Source of the DNA: a virus
Direction: 5' to 3' (one strand)
Virus record (IMG/VR): IMGVR_UViG_3300025323_000513
Coordinates: 1 to 59,902 of that record
Length of the DNA: 59,902 bases
Shown piece after piece: positions 24,415-32,331 of the stretch. Position numbers and translations under genes: made by a program. The first letter of the stretch is position 1. Each line of letters opens with the position of its first letter. The notes beneath the pieces were generated by a model. It had not been told where the DNA came from and searched no databases. It worked only from the letters and a program-made list of their open reading frames with translations.

Positions 24415-25416
24415 TTATTTGAGCATTTTTAACCTATTTTCCAAAAAGCCGACGATTTCCATGCCTAACGATGGCGGGCTTTGGTGAGAGCCGATTTCGA
24501 TAGGTAAAGAAACCCTTGGATTCTGCCCCAGGAGCTCTCCTATCGTCATTTTCTGCCCCACACGGCCGAATAACTCGATACTTGTCTCTAGGCAAAGCCT
24601 CGACAAATCTCGAGCCCCCTCAATCGGTAGGCTTGCCCACTCCTCGATCTTGCCGAATGGCAGGATATAAGGATAAGCACAGCTTGAGCCGTCCGCAGTT
24701 CGGACTGGCATAAAGCCGTGCGAGACAGGCTCTCCAAGGACACGTCCGCAGTTCGGGATGAATGGGATGAGGTCGTGGTCAGGAATCCAGTCGAGAAGGT
24801 TCTCGATCGGATGCACTATCACAAGCTCACCCTTGAAGACATGGCCGAGAACAAACTTTGCTCTTGTGCAACAGAATCCGATTACAATTGCCGTGACTGT
24901 GATACCTCGACTATTGAGCTCATGAAGTACGAATCGAAGAGTGCCACCACTGAATGCACCATCTTCGATGAGAACAACAGAACGACCGGCGATTTTCTTT
25001 GCCAGGTCGTCGAATTTCTTATCGAGAGGCCTGAAACCAGGACGAGGACCATGCCCGATCAACTGTCCGTCTGTGTTGAACAGCCGGTTGATGTTGAGGA
25101 GTAGACCTTCGCTTTTCGGATTTGAGTTGGCGATTTCTGGGCATGTGCTGAGGACCGCCTGCTGACCAAGGTCAGTGATACGGGCATCAACTTGCTCCCA
25201 GATTTTGCGCCGGAGTTCACTCATCTCGATCGTGTCGATCGTAATGCCTGGTAGAGCCTGCTGTATCTTTTGAAACAGGCCCATGTGAAAACGTTCGAAC
25301 AATTGATCGTCCGGACGCGGGATTGTGAGCGTCTTCGGGCGGAATGCCTGAAGACGACTTGCCACGTCATAGGTAACCACGTAGGTCCCATGACGAGTCG
25401 GTTGGACTATTTGCAT
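24415..25416 (-). CDS. Phosphoribosyltransferase-like protein
   Basis: A 333-aa protein. The segment SVVLIEDGAFSGGTLRFVLHEL (about 145-166) is the PRPP-binding motif of type I phosphoribosyltransferases (hydrophobic strand, E/D pair, SGGT). The first 140 residues are not recognised. Unlike the phage genes it has a canonical Shine-Dalgarno (GGAGGG, 5 nt before ATG) and looks more GC-rich, so it may have been acquired from elsewhere. It lies between the YerC-like gene and the integrase and has its own terminator. Substrate unknown; a nucleotide-salvage role or a nucleotide-binding regulator is possible. Confidence 0.75.
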   Translation of the reverse strand: MQIVQPTRHGTYVVTYDVASRLQAFRPKTLTIPRPDDQLFERFHMGLFQKIQQALPGITIDTIEMSELRRKIWEQVDARITDLGQQAVLSTCPEIANSNPKSEGLLLNINRLFNTDGQLIGHGPRPGFRPLDKKFDDLAKKIAGRSVVLIEDGAFSGGTLRFVLHELNSRGITVTAIVIGFCCTRAKFVLGHVFKGELVIVHPIENLLDWIPDHDLIPFIPNCGRVLGEPVSHGFMPVRTADGSSCAYPYILPFGKIEEWASLPIEGARDLSRLCLETSIELFGRVGQKMTIGELLGQNPRVSLPIEIGSHQSPPSLGMEIVGFLENRLKMLK

Positions 25417-25449
25417 GGGACCCTCCTTTTGGTTTTTGGTTTGTGAATG

Positions 25450-25473
25450 AAAAAGAACTGATATTGTCAGTCC
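25450..25473 (-). terminator. Terminator after the YerC-like gene
   Basis: GGACTGA/TCAGTTC stem (25455-25473, one wobble) followed on the minus strand by CTTTTTC. It separates the YerC-like gene from the phosphoribosyltransferase, which therefore has its own promoter. Confidence 0.65.
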
Positions 25474-25505
25474 TTAGTTTAACTTTTTCTGAGTGTTAGA
25501 GCGAA

Positions 25506-25826
25506 TTATTTTTGCTCATCCTTCATTCGCTCAATCATCATCTTGTATCCACCTGTTCCTTCCTTAAGCCAACGACTGATTTTTGCGATTGTAGCCATCG
25601 CCTCACCAGAGCTTTCCTGAATCTTTTCATAAGTTTCGCCGGCATCCAGTTTCTTTGCAACTTCCCATCGCATTGCGAATTCTCGCAAGTCTCTCTCACT
25701 CATGAGATCCCTGAAAAACATCTTTAATTCTTCTTCATTTTTCAACGACAAAAAGACCTTTAGTAAATCAGGGGATTTTTCCTTGATCTCTGCCCATATT
25801 CCATTTTTTTCTTCTTCTGGGATCAT
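25506..25826 (-). CDS. YerC/TrpR-family DNA-binding regulator
   Basis: A 106-aa helical protein. Residues 45-96 (SERDLREFAMRWEVAKKLDAGETYEKIQESSGEAMATIAKISRWLKEGTGGY) match the TrpR/YerC/YecD superfamily, with the helix-turn-helix around TYEKIQESSG--MATIAKISRWL. YerC proteins are trp-repressor-like regulators of unknown ligand. AAGGAA precedes the ATG. It is short of phage-specific features and could be host-derived cargo that acts on a neighbouring promoter. Confidence 0.9.
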   Translation of the reverse strand: MIPEEEKNGIWAEIKEKSPDLLKVFLSLKNEEELKMFFRDLMSERDLREFAMRWEVAKKLDAGETYEKIQESSGEAMATIAKISRWLKEGTGGYKMMIERMKDEQK

Positions 25827-25905
25827 ACGTTCCTTAAGTATACCAATTTTCAGGCGCGAAGTGGAGAGTTGAGGATTTCTTTACCTTTTCTTTATTAAAA
25901 ATTGA

Positions 25906-26289
25906 CTATTCCACGAGCTTGAAATCCCTCATTTCTTCCTGTGCCCTATCTAAATCCTCGCATACCCTTGCTGCTACATCCTTTGTTTTCTGGCTGTCTC
26001 TGTTCTCAAAAACAAACTCCACATCATCGTCATCTATAAAAGTTGCCAGAGATATATAGGCGGCGGCGAGTAATTTCATTCTCTCTCTCAGAGCCTGTTT
26101 CATTTTAGCTTTGGGCTGGGAAAGTTGAGAAAGCCGATTGAATATCTCGTGCCGGTTGAAAGGTATTCGAATGTGTTCGGCAACTTTGCGGACTGCCTCC
26201 ATGTCATCTTCTTCCACAGTACGAACATACCGAGAAGAGATTTTGAAGTCTAGGAGGACTTTACCAACAGACCTCTGGTTTCTCTCCAA
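25906..26289 (-). CDS. Hypothetical helical protein after SppA
   Basis: A 127-aa charged, helical protein (KVAEHIRIPFNRHEIFNRLSQLSQPKAKMKQALRERMKLLAAAYISLATFIDDDD...). It overlaps the 3' end of the sppA-like gene by 29 nt, so the pair is probably co-transcribed. No family was recognised and there are no Cys or membrane segments. Confidence 0.55.
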   Translation of the reverse strand: MERNQRSVGKVLLDFKISSRYVRTVEEDDMEAVRKVAEHIRIPFNRHEIFNRLSQLSQPKAKMKQALRERMKLLAAAYISLATFIDDDDVEFVFENRDSQKTKDVAARVCEDLDRAQEEMRDFKLVE

Positions 26290-27130
26290 TTTTTTCCTCG
26301 ATATAGTTTTTCACTTCAGTATATCCACCAATGCTATCGATTAAGCCGAGCTCCTTTGCGCGCTCTCCAAGAATCGAAGAACCGTCAGCTATTGCTTGAA
26401 CTTTCTCAATCGGAATATTTCTATTGGTTGAGACATCTTGGATAAAGTTTTCATGGATAATTTTCAAGTCTCGAATAATGAGAGTTTTTTCTTCGTCAGT
26501 GAGCGTCTTGTCTGGACTACCGGCATCTTTGTATTTACCCGCGCTCAGCTGGATGTATTTGAGCCCTTCTTTTTCATTCTTCGAAACGTTATCGAGATAG
26601 GATGTTGTGACCCCAATGCTACCCACATCGGAATTCTTTGATGCGAATATCTGATCAGCTGTGGTGATTGCCCAATATGCTGCCGAAGTTCCGCTCTGGC
26701 GAATAAAGGCCACTACAGGCTTACTTGATGCCTTTATTGCATTGGCTACTTCTTCGCCTGCGACAGGATAACCTCCGAGAGAATCCACTTCCACAATAAC
26801 AGCTTTGATATTTTCATCATCTTCAGCAGATTCTAGCAAGCCCATTATTTCTTCACTCCCTACCACATCTTTATTGCTCATTAATTCATCGTCGTTGCTT
26901 TCAGGTACGTATGTATAGAGGTCGCCATGAAGATTGATGCCTAAGACGTTGCATGAGGAAGTGTCTTCATCTTCTGAATATTCGGATGCCACTGTGTCCA
27001 GCTTGAACGAGTCGTATACAGCCTCACTAGCAATGCTCATTGCAAAAAAGAGTATCAAAACACCGACGACATAGAATTTTCGTCGGTGTTTGTGTACAAA
27101 TTCGAGGGCTTTTTTCTCTGACTGCTGCAT
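26261..27130 (-). CDS. sppA: Signal peptide peptidase A-like serine protease (S49)
   Basis: A 289-aa protein with one N-terminal membrane helix (about 19-37), so the catalytic domain faces outside. The S49 core is visible: AVIVEVDSLGGYPVAGEEV (110-128), catalytic Ser149 in SGTSAAYW, and the SVGSIGVTTSYLD strand. The general-base Lys is K201 (or K199) in AGKYKDAGSP. The family degrades signal peptides and membrane stubs. Its presence in a prophage is unusual; it may be host cargo or an envelope-modifying conversion gene. Confidence 0.93.
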   Translation of the reverse strand: MQQSEKKALEFVHKHRRKFYVVGVLILFFAMSIASEAVYDSFKLDTVASEYSEDEDTSSCNVLGINLHGDLYTYVPESNDDELMSNKDVVGSEEIMGLLESAEDDENIKAVIVEVDSLGGYPVAGEEVANAIKASSKPVVAFIRQSGTSAAYWAITTADQIFASKNSDVGSIGVTTSYLDNVSKNEKEGLKYIQLSAGKYKDAGSPDKTLTDEEKTLIIRDLKIIHENFIQDVSTNRNIPIEKVQAIADGSSILGERAKELGLIDSIGGYTEVKNYIEEKIGEKPEVCW

Positions 27131-27166
27131 ATATGGAGTAAGTTTATCAGCTTTTGAGCTCGTCCG

Positions 27167-28201
27167 CTAATCAGACGTTTTTCCAGTTACAGAAACAACA
27201 GGAGCACCCTTGCTTGCAACCACAATTTCTTCTTTTATGAGTAGGTTTACCCAGTCTTCAGTATAAATATAATCCTTATGGACCATATCGTACTGACAAT
27301 ACTTTGATGTGGTTTTTGTCTTATTCTGGTCGTTTGTGGCAGGTCTTACCGCATATTTTCTCCACATGTCGGTATGCCAGTTTGAGCTTTTCTCGATACC
27401 AGTCCTTTCAAGTATTGTCTTCAGAATATCTTTTGGTTTGTATTTGCCTTGATTGGCTACTGGGACCTGCTTTTCTTTGATCAGTGCCTGAATCTTTTCA
27501 AAGTTTTCTTTTTGATTCTTGTCTGCAAGGTCAAAGTTTACAAATTCAACAGCTAGGTCTGATGAGTTTCTGTGATTTCCAATTTTAGGTATAAGGAATA
27601 CCTTGAATGAAAACTCTTGCGAGTCTCGAACCACGCGCGATATAGAACTTCTGTGATTCTTAATGAAATCAATCACATCCTGTCCATCCTGCGTAACCGG
27701 AATCTTTCTTTTAAAGTTACTGATCTGTAGAGGGATATTCAAATGGTCAACAATAGAATGCTTATTGGAAAATTCCTTGATCAAAAGGCTCTCATAGTTA
27801 ATCAAAAAGGCTTGGCACTCTCCGAGGACATGACTATCTATTTCCGGAATAAATCTATGCTCGATTTTATTTCTGAGTTTCGCCATAAACTCAATGTTTC
27901 GGAAGATAGGATTTGTCTGATGCTGAAAATATTGCTCGGCACACTTCACCAGTTCCCAAGCCTTATAGTCTCCATCGACTGTTTCGTAACGAATCGAATT
28001 TTTTCTTTTGTAGTAATACTTGACCCCCCTTCTTTCAAAAACTGCATGAAAAAAAGCCGTGTACGCTATACACATTAAGGTTATGTATGCGAAGGATTTA
28101 AAGGCTGTTCTCGGCTTGTTGTAAACTTCGACGGCAAGTAGCGAGGAGTCTTTAGATTTTTCTAGTAGTAGAGCTACTTTTTTGGGTAATCGGCCAGCCA
28201 T
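27167..28201 (-). CDS. DUF3644 protein with HEPN-type RN-x3-H motif
   Basis: A 344-aa protein. The N-terminal 140 residues match DUF3644 (LLLEKSKDSSLLAVEVYNKPRTAFKSFAYI..., DGDYKAWEL, NIEFMAKLRNKIEHRF). R110, N111 and H115 in LRNKIEHRF fit the HEPN RNase motif. The C-terminal part (WRKYAVRP, DWVNLLIKEE) resembles a wHTH-like end. It is the last gene of the restriction operon, 12 bp after the nuclease. HEPN proteins in such operons often act as RNA-cleaving suicide effectors; that role is inferred here. Confidence 0.82.
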   Translation of the reverse strand: MAGRLPKKVALLLEKSKDSSLLAVEVYNKPRTAFKSFAYITLMCIAYTAFFHAVFERRGVKYYYKRKNSIRYETVDGDYKAWELVKCAEQYFQHQTNPIFRNIEFMAKLRNKIEHRFIPEIDSHVLGECQAFLINYESLLIKEFSNKHSIVDHLNIPLQISNFKRKIPVTQDGQDVIDFIKNHRSSISRVVRDSQEFSFKVFLIPKIGNHRNSSDLAVEFVNFDLADKNQKENFEKIQALIKEKQVPVANQGKYKPKDILKTILERTGIEKSSNWHTDMWRKYAVRPATNDQNKTKTTSKYCQYDMVHKDYIYTEDWVNLLIKEEIVVASKGAPVVSVTGKTSD

Positions 28202-28213
28202 AGATTTTCATGA

Positions 28214-29572
28214 TTATTTCTTTATCTTTACAGTCACAAGGTATTTGATTGGCATGATGGTAACCCCTAGAATCTCATTTGCGAATGGATTCGGCATTCG
28301 ATAGATGAGTGGAGTTGGTGAAGTGTAATCAAAAACGATGTAGAGATGATAATTTGGATTCTTCTGGGCAATGAGGACTTCGTTCTCAGAGATATAGAAT
28401 CTGAAAGTGAGTCCTGGCTTGCTCTTTACTGCCTTCACTTCGATATGCTTTTCTGATCCGTCAGCATTGTAAGAAAGCACGTCGTAGCCGAGCATGTCGC
28501 TCTCCAAAGAAACCTGCTTTATTTGAGACACTAAATCAGGGCGAACCTTTGCTAGCTCCTCTGTCTCGTGTTTAATTACGATCTTTTCTGCAAAGTCGCC
28601 GGCTACCCTATTCGCACCATCTCGCAATTCGAAGTCGATTTTGTGGGCAACAACATGTGCCCTCTTTCTTGGGACCGTACTGGTATCGACATCTTCATCA
28701 ATTTCGATATTTACAGTCTGAGGATGTACGCTGTCGATATCAGGCAAAAGAGAAGGCTCTCCAACTAGCTTATTGATTATTTCCTCCTGTTCTTCGGTGG
28801 ATCTCTTTTCAAGATTTTCTATCACACGCAAGTAGTTTGGGTTGAGAGTGTAGATTTGCCATCCATTGTTTGAAGTAAGGTATGGGAAGTATCCCTCATC
28901 GCTGAAGTCTCGGACCGAGAAACTCTCGAGGACTACCTCGATGTCTTTCTTTGAAAGGTTGGAAACAATTTTGTTGTCCGCATCCTTTTGGATATATGAG
29001 GAAATAAGAAGCATATCGAAGAATCGTTTTACGTTGTCAGCAAAATCTCCTATTCCGAGCTCCTGGCTCTTTTCCTCGAGTGCTTTGAGGTAAACATCTT
29101 TATTTGGAGATACTCTAAATTCTTCTATCAGCTTTATTGCCGTGGGTATTTCATCTTTGCTATTGATCCAACAAACGAAGAGTCGGTACTCGTCAAAGGA
29201 AATGTGGTCAAGCGTGTATAAGATATGCAACAATACCTCCATTGGAGCAATCTTGATTGAAAGATTGTCATTGAGTTTTGCACAATCGAGATAAACTTTC
29301 ATGACCTGCTCGTCGAGTATCTTTTGCTTGTATGGAGAATGCAGAAAAGTCTCGCCGGCATTCGAGATTTGCAAATTGTCGCCTCCGAGGTTAATCACGA
29401 GACCGAGATATCTCAAGGTAATACTGTTTCGTGTAGTGAGCTGATTAAAATCAGTCGTCAAATCAGCGTGAATTTTATTCACAGCATCACTGGTATATTC
29501 CTTTTGCTTTGCTTTCTTCCAAAAGTTTCCAGTGCCTTTGTTTTCTAAAAAATGTTTGTATTCGTTCTCCAT
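28214..29572 (-). CDS. Restriction endonuclease with DUF3883-like C-terminal nuclease domain
   Basis: A 452-aa protein. The first 280 residues are helical and could bind DNA. The C-terminal 130 residues contain MLGYDVLSYNADGSEKHIEVKAVKSK, with the D-(x)n-E-V-K pattern of a PD-(D/E)XK fold, in the DUF3883/NO VEIN-type arrangement, then YLYIVFDY-like strands. It starts 2 bp after the C5 methyltransferase ends, so the two form a linked pair. Likely the cutting subunit of this restriction system. Confidence 0.8.
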   Translation of the reverse strand: MENEYKHFLENKGTGNFWKKAKQKEYTSDAVNKIHADLTTDFNQLTTRNSITLRYLGLVINLGGDNLQISNAGETFLHSPYKQKILDEQVMKVYLDCAKLNDNLSIKIAPMEVLLHILYTLDHISFDEYRLFVCWINSKDEIPTAIKLIEEFRVSPNKDVYLKALEEKSQELGIGDFADNVKRFFDMLLISSYIQKDADNKIVSNLSKKDIEVVLESFSVRDFSDEGYFPYLTSNNGWQIYTLNPNYLRVIENLEKRSTEEQEEIINKLVGEPSLLPDIDSVHPQTVNIEIDEDVDTSTVPRKRAHVVAHKIDFELRDGANRVAGDFAEKIVIKHETEELAKVRPDLVSQIKQVSLESDMLGYDVLSYNADGSEKHIEVKAVKSKPGLTFRFYISENEVLIAQKNPNYHLYIVFDYTSPTPLIYRMPNPFANEILGVTIMPIKYLVTVKIKK

Positions 29573-29574
29573 AA

Positions 29575-30687
29575 CTATTTATTCAAAATTTGCGCAATTC
29601 TCGAAGCAATTGCTTTAGCTAATAATGGTGGGACCGCATTCCCGATCTGGATGCCTACCGAGCTCTTGTTGCCATAGAATACGAAGTCATCGTCAAATGA
29701 CTGGATTCTGGCTGCCTCACGGGGAGTGAGGGCTCTGTGGGAGACTGGATGGGTGATTCTACCTACTGAAGGTGTATCAAATCTGGTCGTAATTGTATAG
29801 GCCGGCTTATCTTTCTCCAGTCGGCCGAAAGCTCCACTATGCACGGATTTGGTCTGTAGCTCCTTTGGAATGTGGATTCTGCCTTGGCCAGGCTTTATCG
29901 TCTTCAAGAGGTCTATAATTCGCTTATCGTGCTTTGTGGCTTGGTGATTGTAGAGTTTCTTCGCCTTGCCCTTTCTATCCTTGGCATACGGCGCAATAGG
30001 GGCATTTCCTGCGTATTCTGATTCAAATTCCCCCGCCCCCGCATCGATTTTAGGCAAATCGAGAATCGTTTCGCCGATTGTCACATAAGGCTTTGATGCC
30101 TCTGGACCATGAGTTTTCTTTGGAAAGAACTCTTTAGGGTCGATACCGAGTCGATTACCGATGAATACAGCTCTTTTTCTAAGCTGTGGCACACCATATT
30201 CCGCTGCAAGCAATACTCTGACTTCTGTCTCGTATCCGATCTGCTTGAATAGGCGGATTATTTCATCCTTTACTGCGCCATCATGCATGTTGAGCATAGC
30301 GGCGACATTTTCCATCACGAATACTTTCGGCTTTATGTCTTTGACGATTCGATGGAACTCTTTGAAAAGTTCGTTTCTAGGATCGTTCATAAAAGCGCCA
30401 TCATTTCTGATTCTTCGCCCTGCCATACTAAAGCCTTGGCATGGTGGACCTCCCACAATCACGTCTATTTCTTCGCCATTATATAAATCCTTAGACTTTA
30501 TTTTTGTGATGTCTTCGACAATCATCTTAGTACCAGGATGGTTTTTGGCGTAAGTGTTCGCAATGTCAGGTTTGTATTCGTTTGCAGCAACTACCTCAAA
30601 GCCGGCTTTTTTGAAACCGGTTGAGATACCTCCGACACCTGCGAACAGGTCTATGATTTTTAGTTTTTTATTTTTGTTGCCAGCCAT
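29575..30687 (-). CDS. C5-cytosine DNA methyltransferase of the restriction operon
   Basis: Start taken at ATG 30687, because the longer frame overlaps the upstream gene much further. The product is about 370 aa. Motifs in order: I (IIDLFAGVGGISTGF), IV with catalytic Cys (GGPPCQGFSMAGRR), VI (ENVAAM), VIII (PQLRKRAVFIG), IX (LTPREAARIQSFDDDF) and X (IQIGNAVPPLLAKA). It is Dcm-like and clearly distinct from the two phage orphan enzymes. It sits directly before the nuclease gene, so it probably protects the host from it. Confidence 0.94.
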   Translation of the reverse strand: MAGNKNKKLKIIDLFAGVGGISTGFKKAGFEVVAANEYKPDIANTYAKNHPGTKMIVEDITKIKSKDLYNGEEIDVIVGGPPCQGFSMAGRRIRNDGAFMNDPRNELFKEFHRIVKDIKPKVFVMENVAAMLNMHDGAVKDEIIRLFKQIGYETEVRVLLAAEYGVPQLRKRAVFIGNRLGIDPKEFFPKKTHGPEASKPYVTIGETILDLPKIDAGAGEFESEYAGNAPIAPYAKDRKGKAKKLYNHQATKHDKRIIDLLKTIKPGQGRIHIPKELQTKSVHSGAFGRLEKDKPAYTITTRFDTPSVGRITHPVSHRALTPREAARIQSFDDDFVFYGNKSSVGIQIGNAVPPLLAKAIASRIAQILNK

Positions 30688-32263
30688 GTTCGTTTTTTTC
30701 TTTAACGAAGTTGTAGGCAAGGTGTTTTTTGAGTACATCTTCAATATTCATAACTTGCCCATCCTTATCCGCATACAAATGTTTTTCAACAATGAAAGGG
30801 ATCAGTCTTTCGTATAATGCGTCCGAGCTAATTGAGCCCTTAGCTTGGTTAATCCAAGTTCCGACCTTTTTGATAATTTCTTTTTCGTTATCCACTATGC
30901 TGCGGACGACAGGCTTTTCAGCCTTGATACTTGTGTCTTTTAGGAAGTTGTAGACGAAGTCACCTCTAAGGGTATTGTTTCTGTTAATTCCCTGCGTTCC
31001 GGATGCTACCGCTTGCTCCTGATAAACAACGTTTACGAGGTGGAATCCTGCATCTGTAACCGCATCCATGACTGCTTTCCAAATATTCAGATTTCTATTG
31101 TGGAAAGTGAATGATAGATAGCTCTTATTTTTCAATACTCGGAAAAGTTCTGCGTACACTTTCTTCATTCGAGAAGAGTAATCTTCGTATTTCTTGTTTC
31201 GATACGGGTCATAGATAATCTCGTTCTCGTAGTTCACTACGTTCTTGAGCCATGCATTCCAGAACATACTTAGACCGAAGTATGCAATGCTATCGCCATA
31301 CGGCGGATCGGTGAAAATATAATTTACTGAAGAGCTCTCGACTGCTTTTAAATTTGTTGCATCAATGTTTAATATTTTTGCATCCTTTGGGTTAAAGATA
31401 CTCACTAGCTCACTCTTACCTTTATGTATTTTTTTGAACCGTTCTCTGAAACTGTTGAGTGGATTCCTCTCGGTGTGAATCTTAGGAGCCCAGAGTTTAC
31501 TAATAACCCATCCTGATTTTCCATTCACTGTCTCTGGATCGCCTGGAATCATTTTTGAAACGTTCGGCAACATCGACGTAAAGCAAAGAAGAATTAATTT
31601 CTTTGTATTCTGATTCTTGACCTCATCAATATCTTTTATGATTGATCCGAGCACGGCAAGAGAACGCTCAGTAAAAAATTGATTCAAGTGGCTCTTACCA
31701 TTTCTCTTAACGAATTTTAATATCTCATCCTTCGGGTAAAATAATTTATGCGCCTTATCTAGTTTCAAAAAAGTCTCTGTTGCACTCTTAAGTACCTTTT
31801 GGTCATAGGCATCTGTATTCTTTGTAAATTTACCGCAAGACGGGCATGTACCTTTTACTTTTGAAAAAACTTCATGATCCCAGATTGAATTTTCAAATGG
31901 AACTTCTGTTTTGCAGTGCGGACACTTTGTGAGATACAGCTCAATAAACTTTTTATAGTTCTTATCGTAGATATCTTCGAACTCAACCTGGAAATCATTC
32001 AAATCAACATCGCTGATAGTGTTTTGCGCTATAAAACACGCCATCGGATTTAAATCGATACCGATTGCCTTTCTATTATTTTTGAGCGATTCAATCACAA
32101 CCACTCCACTACCCATAAATGGATCAAGAACAACGTCGCCCGGCTTTGAAAAATTGAGGATGTAATCTCGCACAACGTTATGAGGTTTTCTTCCCCAATA
32201 CTTGTGCATCATGTAGTGTGATGGATGTGTCTCTGCTACTATATTTTTGTTGATTTTCTTCAT
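30668..32263 (-). CDS. N4/N6 DNA methyltransferase with zinc-binding insert
   Basis: Start at ATG 32263, 69 bp after the helicase; the longer frame runs into a hairpin. The product is about 531 aa. Near the N-terminus HPSHYMMHKYWGRKPHNVV and LDPFMGSGVVVIESL form the SAM motif I. TDPPYGDSIAYF (motif IV) follows some 280 residues later, an alpha-like order. A CPHC...CPSC zinc insert lies between. It would methylate adenine N6 or cytosine N4. Two methyltransferases of different chemistry in one operon is notable. Confidence 0.9.
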   Translation of the reverse strand: MKKINKNIVAETHPSHYMMHKYWGRKPHNVVRDYILNFSKPGDVVLDPFMGSGVVVIESLKNNRKAIGIDLNPMACFIAQNTISDVDLNDFQVEFEDIYDKNYKKFIELYLTKCPHCKTEVPFENSIWDHEVFSKVKGTCPSCGKFTKNTDAYDQKVLKSATETFLKLDKAHKLFYPKDEILKFVKRNGKSHLNQFFTERSLAVLGSIIKDIDEVKNQNTKKLILLCFTSMLPNVSKMIPGDPETVNGKSGWVISKLWAPKIHTERNPLNSFRERFKKIHKGKSELVSIFNPKDAKILNIDATNLKAVESSSVNYIFTDPPYGDSIAYFGLSMFWNAWLKNVVNYENEIIYDPYRNKKYEDYSSRMKKVYAELFRVLKNKSYLSFTFHNRNLNIWKAVMDAVTDAGFHLVNVVYQEQAVASGTQGINRNNTLRGDFVYNFLKDTSIKAEKPVVRSIVDNEKEIIKKVGTWINQAKGSISSDALYERLIPFIVEKHLYADKDGQVMNIEDVLKKHLAYNFVKEKNEHGWQQK

Positions 32264-32277
32264 AGTTATTAAAACGG

Positions 32278-32306
32278 GGTATGTACCGTCACACACGACA
32301 CATACC
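32278..32306 (-). repeat. Inverted repeat upstream of the N4/N6 methyltransferase
   Basis: GGTATGT (32278-32284) and ACATACC (32300-32306) lie 14 bp before the methyltransferase start. A possible operator or mRNA hairpin setting expression of the methyltransferase relative to the helicase. Confidence 0.4.
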
Positions 32307-32331
32307 AAGAAACCCATCGAATAGCAATGAC

